Source: Apoderus coryli
Lineage: Eukaryota > Arthropoda > Insecta > Coleoptera > Attelabidae
Direction: 5' to 3'
Length of the DNA: 64,000 nucleotides
Assembly: GCA_911728435.2 (NCBI GenBank)
Contig: OU452203.1
Location: 15,025,651-15,089,650 of the forward strand
Shown piece by piece: positions 61,409 to 64,000 of this stretch (position 1 is the first letter of the stretch; every line of letters begins with the position of its first letter). Both the position numbers and the translations under genes were made by a program. The notes under the pieces were generated by a model. That model was not told the origin of the DNA, did not search any database, and saw only the letters and a program-made list of their open reading frames with translations.

Positions 61409-61918
61409 ATATGACCTTGAAGGTCCGCAAAGGTCAAATTAATTAGTCTCTTAAAAACGTCTTATATCAAGTAATAATGTCTTCAAACTACCTCACCTTA
61501 CCTAACCTAACCTGACCTAACCAAACCTAACCTGGACTAAACTACTGTAAACTAAAATTGTTGACTGTTTAGCCATTAAAGACGTTTCAAGGAAAAACGA
61601 CGTGGAGGCAGTGAGCTTCATTTCTCTCCCCTTCAGCAAACCTTCATCATGGGACGCCCTTAATAGGGCAGTTTTTTCTAAATACGAAATAGCTTATGGC
61701 TTGCGAGCGTACTCGGCAACTATAGCATTTACAACGCAACTGCAGCCGACTGCTTCTGCGCGGTGTTCCCTGGAAACGTCTTTGATGGATACAAACTCAG
61801 CATTATTAGTTTACAGGAGTTTAGACCAGGTTAGGTCAGGTAGGTTCGGTGTGGAGCCATTGATATAAAGCGGTTTTAAGAAACGCATTAATTTGACCTC
61901 TGCGGACCATAAATAAAG
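61409..61918. mobile_element. Long inverted repeat (foldback) element with CCTAA repeats
   Basis: Arms 61409-61615 and 61735-61918 are imperfect reverse complements around a loop of about 120 nt. Matching blocks from outside in: ATGACC, GGTCCGC, AGGTCAAATTAAT, CTTAAAA, CCTAACCTGACCTAACC versus CCTACCTGACCTAACC, CTAAACT.CTGTAAACTA, AAAGACGTTTC and GCAGT. The block at 61494-61533 is a run of CCTAA/CCTGA pentamers like insect telomere repeats. It is GC-richer than its flanks and lacks a credible ORF. Confidence 0.75.
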
Positions 61919-64000
61919 GTCATGCCAAATACGAACACCCGTTAACTATTTAGCGTAGCCTTTCGGTCTGGTTCCCAGCAAGTTTTTCCTCTTTTTTAAA
62001 GCTTAAACTTTGGCTTGTAGGACAGACACTTTCATAGGTGCAGGAGATCATTAGTTACTCAAGAGTTTATTTTACAGGACAAGACGCTAACTATTATTAT
62101 TAAAGAGCTCTAGATAAAATAATCTGTTGAAAAATAACAATGAATACCATTAGAAAAACTTTCCAGCAATCCTCGTAAGTAATGCATAATGTTAGACGAG
62201 CCTATATTATGGAATATCACGTAATTTTCCAATAAATGCAATTCGGGCAATCATATTTTCTAGATGCCATATAATTAGCATGATATGGACCGATATCAAT
62301 GACTTGCCAGACCCAAGTTTCTAAAACTCTTAGCAATTTTTATCCAGAGAGAGTCTGGAACAGATGAAAAAATTTTCCTAGATCTGTTTGGAAACATGCT
62401 GCACAAAAAATCATTTAGAAAAGTCGCTAACCTAAATATAGTCCACGTCCTGGAAAGGTAAAACTCCTAACGTATTTATGTGCCTTATGCTGTTTTAAAT
62501 ATTTACCATACAAAAATCTAGTCCAAAACATAATATACACGAAATTTCCATTCAAAAGAATAACTGAACAGAAACATTCAGCTAGCAATGCTTATTTTAC
62601 ATCTTTTAAGGTACTTTCTGTACGTTTTTCATGTTTTGAAATATGTATCAGCACAAAAAGAAAAAATTTCATCTCAAGTATAAAATCAGTTTTCCTGGAG
62701 ATAAAACCGACAACGTATACAGAATAAGCGATTAATCTTTCTGCTTGGAGTGGTGTTTATTTTCCATTCGTTAGTCATAAATTAACATTTACTGCGAATA
62801 TTATATTTTATTTGTGGATTTTGGCATTAAGTTAGATAACGAGTTTGGCTTTTAAACTTTTCTTTGTGGTATGATAAAATAGTTAATTAAAATGGATTAG
62901 TAATTTGAAAAGACAGCTAGTACTATAATATCTCCCTTACCGCTATTTTTATTTAGATTATTTGTTATGTCCATATGGTATATTGTTGAGTCGTTGAGGT
63001 TCTTTAGCTTCTCTTCGACCTAAGGAGAGCTATGTAGAACAGTGCACTTTGTCCAGTTCGATAAGCTTTTTTGCTCTGGTTCTGAGTCCTCGGAATTTCG
63101 TCAATGCTTCTATATATTCGTGCTCAGTCAAATTAATTCGATTTTCTTGAGCTGTCATTTGCCTTGGGGACTGTTTGCATTCTTGGTTGCTTTTATTGCG
63201 GCCTGGTAGATATAGATTAATGAACCATTCTGCAGAAATTCTTTAGCGAATGGCGGTGATCTTTGTCTGAAATACTGTAGGCCTTTTGACAATAGATTCA
63301 GAGAGATTGTAATTCAGTCCATATACTACAAACTTGCTTGTCTAGCAGTCCCACGAGTTCTTAACTCTAATCTACAACCAGCTGAAGTGCTGCAATATTA
63401 TAAGATTTACGGCGCCTAGGAATTAAGAGAATTAGTTTCAAGGCGCATGAAGAGTATAAAAGAGTAAGAAACTGGACCCAACTAAGTTAGTTCTGGTTGC
63501 AGACGACATGCTACTTTCGGGTAATCAACTATTCAATGATCTGGTAGATGTTACCGAGTAGCATTGGGTAGTGTGGGGTATAGGCAAATAATTAGTAAAC
63601 CTAGGTCGAAACCGGGCCTATAAAAGAGTTGTAATTTCTTAGTCAGTTTTAATTTTTATACATCAGGAGCTGTTGTTCCTGCTGTTAAATTACTGCATTG
63701 TTGGGTCGTTCCGGTCAACGTTATTCGCGTGCGGGAAAGTAATACGAATTGTTAGATTATTTCATAGGGTAGATTATTTATTAATATTTTGGCTATATTA
63801 GGATTATGAATTATTCTCATAGTATGTGCAAGTGTTGTGTTTCATTGAAGATTGTTACTATTGTTTTTTTGTACCTGAGTAAGCTTAGGGTAATTTCAAT
63901 TATTGATGTTTTTATGCATCCTTTCTGCGTAGTAATTTAAACATAGTGTTATAATATTTTTAGTGTAGAAAGGGCATTGTACTATTCGATTACTTGCAAC
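61919..64000. other. Non-coding stretch; faint RT-like trace
   Basis: No gene recognised. Near 63486-63530 (+) a KLVLVADDMLL reading resembles an RT catalytic motif, but the surroundings are not RT-like enough to call. Confidence 0.3.

Noticed and set aside
63486..63530. KLVLVADDMLL reading like an RT YADD motif
   Set aside because: No neighbouring RT motifs in any frame; short match likely chance or too decayed.

Overview
The window looks like nuclear DNA from an insect. It is strongly AT-rich, has spliced genes with canonical GT-AG introns (one only 60 nt long), and carries insect-type transposable elements (CR1/Jockey-like non-LTR elements, mariner/Tc1, piggyBac) and interstitial CCTAA repeats. 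A beetle is my guess, but the sequence alone does not settle the order.

One host gene is recognisable. Positions 1-4002 (+) are the 3' portion of a RhoGEF gene of the puratrophin-1 (PLEKHG4)/quattro type: acidic linker, DH domain, PH domain and a Ser-rich tail over nine exons, with the 5' end outside the window. A second splice-ready terminal exon lies 20 kb downstream at 24131-24252. It is in a phase that joins the same upstream exon, so 4003-24130 is probably a large last intron for a long isoform, and a harbour for transposons.

Nearly everything else recognisable is mobile DNA in various states of decay. The non-LTR retrotransposons are a 5'-truncated copy with an intact 574-codon RT ORF (6.1-8.0 kb), an endonuclease+RT copy with an intact 960-codon ORF on the minus strand (51.5-54.7 kb), broken copies at 14.2, 27.8-28.8 and 40.7-41.6 kb, and a tandemly duplicated orphan 3' end at 49.5-49.8 kb. 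Most end in AATAAA followed by a short tandem repeat. The DNA transposons are mariner relics (8.4 kb, and antisense at 27.4 kb), two elements with very long (about 300-400 bp) terminal inverted repeats (17.8-19.1 and 20.7-22.9 kb), piggyBac relics (about 3.1, 31.8-32.4 and 43.65-44.8 kb, the last flanked by TTAA), a decayed gene of an insect multicopy DDE-like family (9.8-11.2 kb), and foldback/MITE-like elements (31.3, 33.2 and 61.4 kb).

The most unusual layer is a scatter of hammerhead-ribozyme-like cores (CUGANGA, stem II, GAAAC). The best are at 24.54-24.60 kb (-), 9.12-9.16 kb (-) and 33.87-33.91 kb (-), with decayed relatives at 23.3, 25.4, 29.1 and 35.1 kb. Such motifs are known from Penelope-like retroelements and retrozymes, so these may be ribozyme-bearing repeat remnants. 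An inverted duplication resembling a template-switch scar (27978-28020) sits in the catalytic motif A of the 28-kb RT. I found no bacterial-type operons, CRISPR arrays or rRNA genes. The long AT-rich stretches between these features hold nothing I can support.
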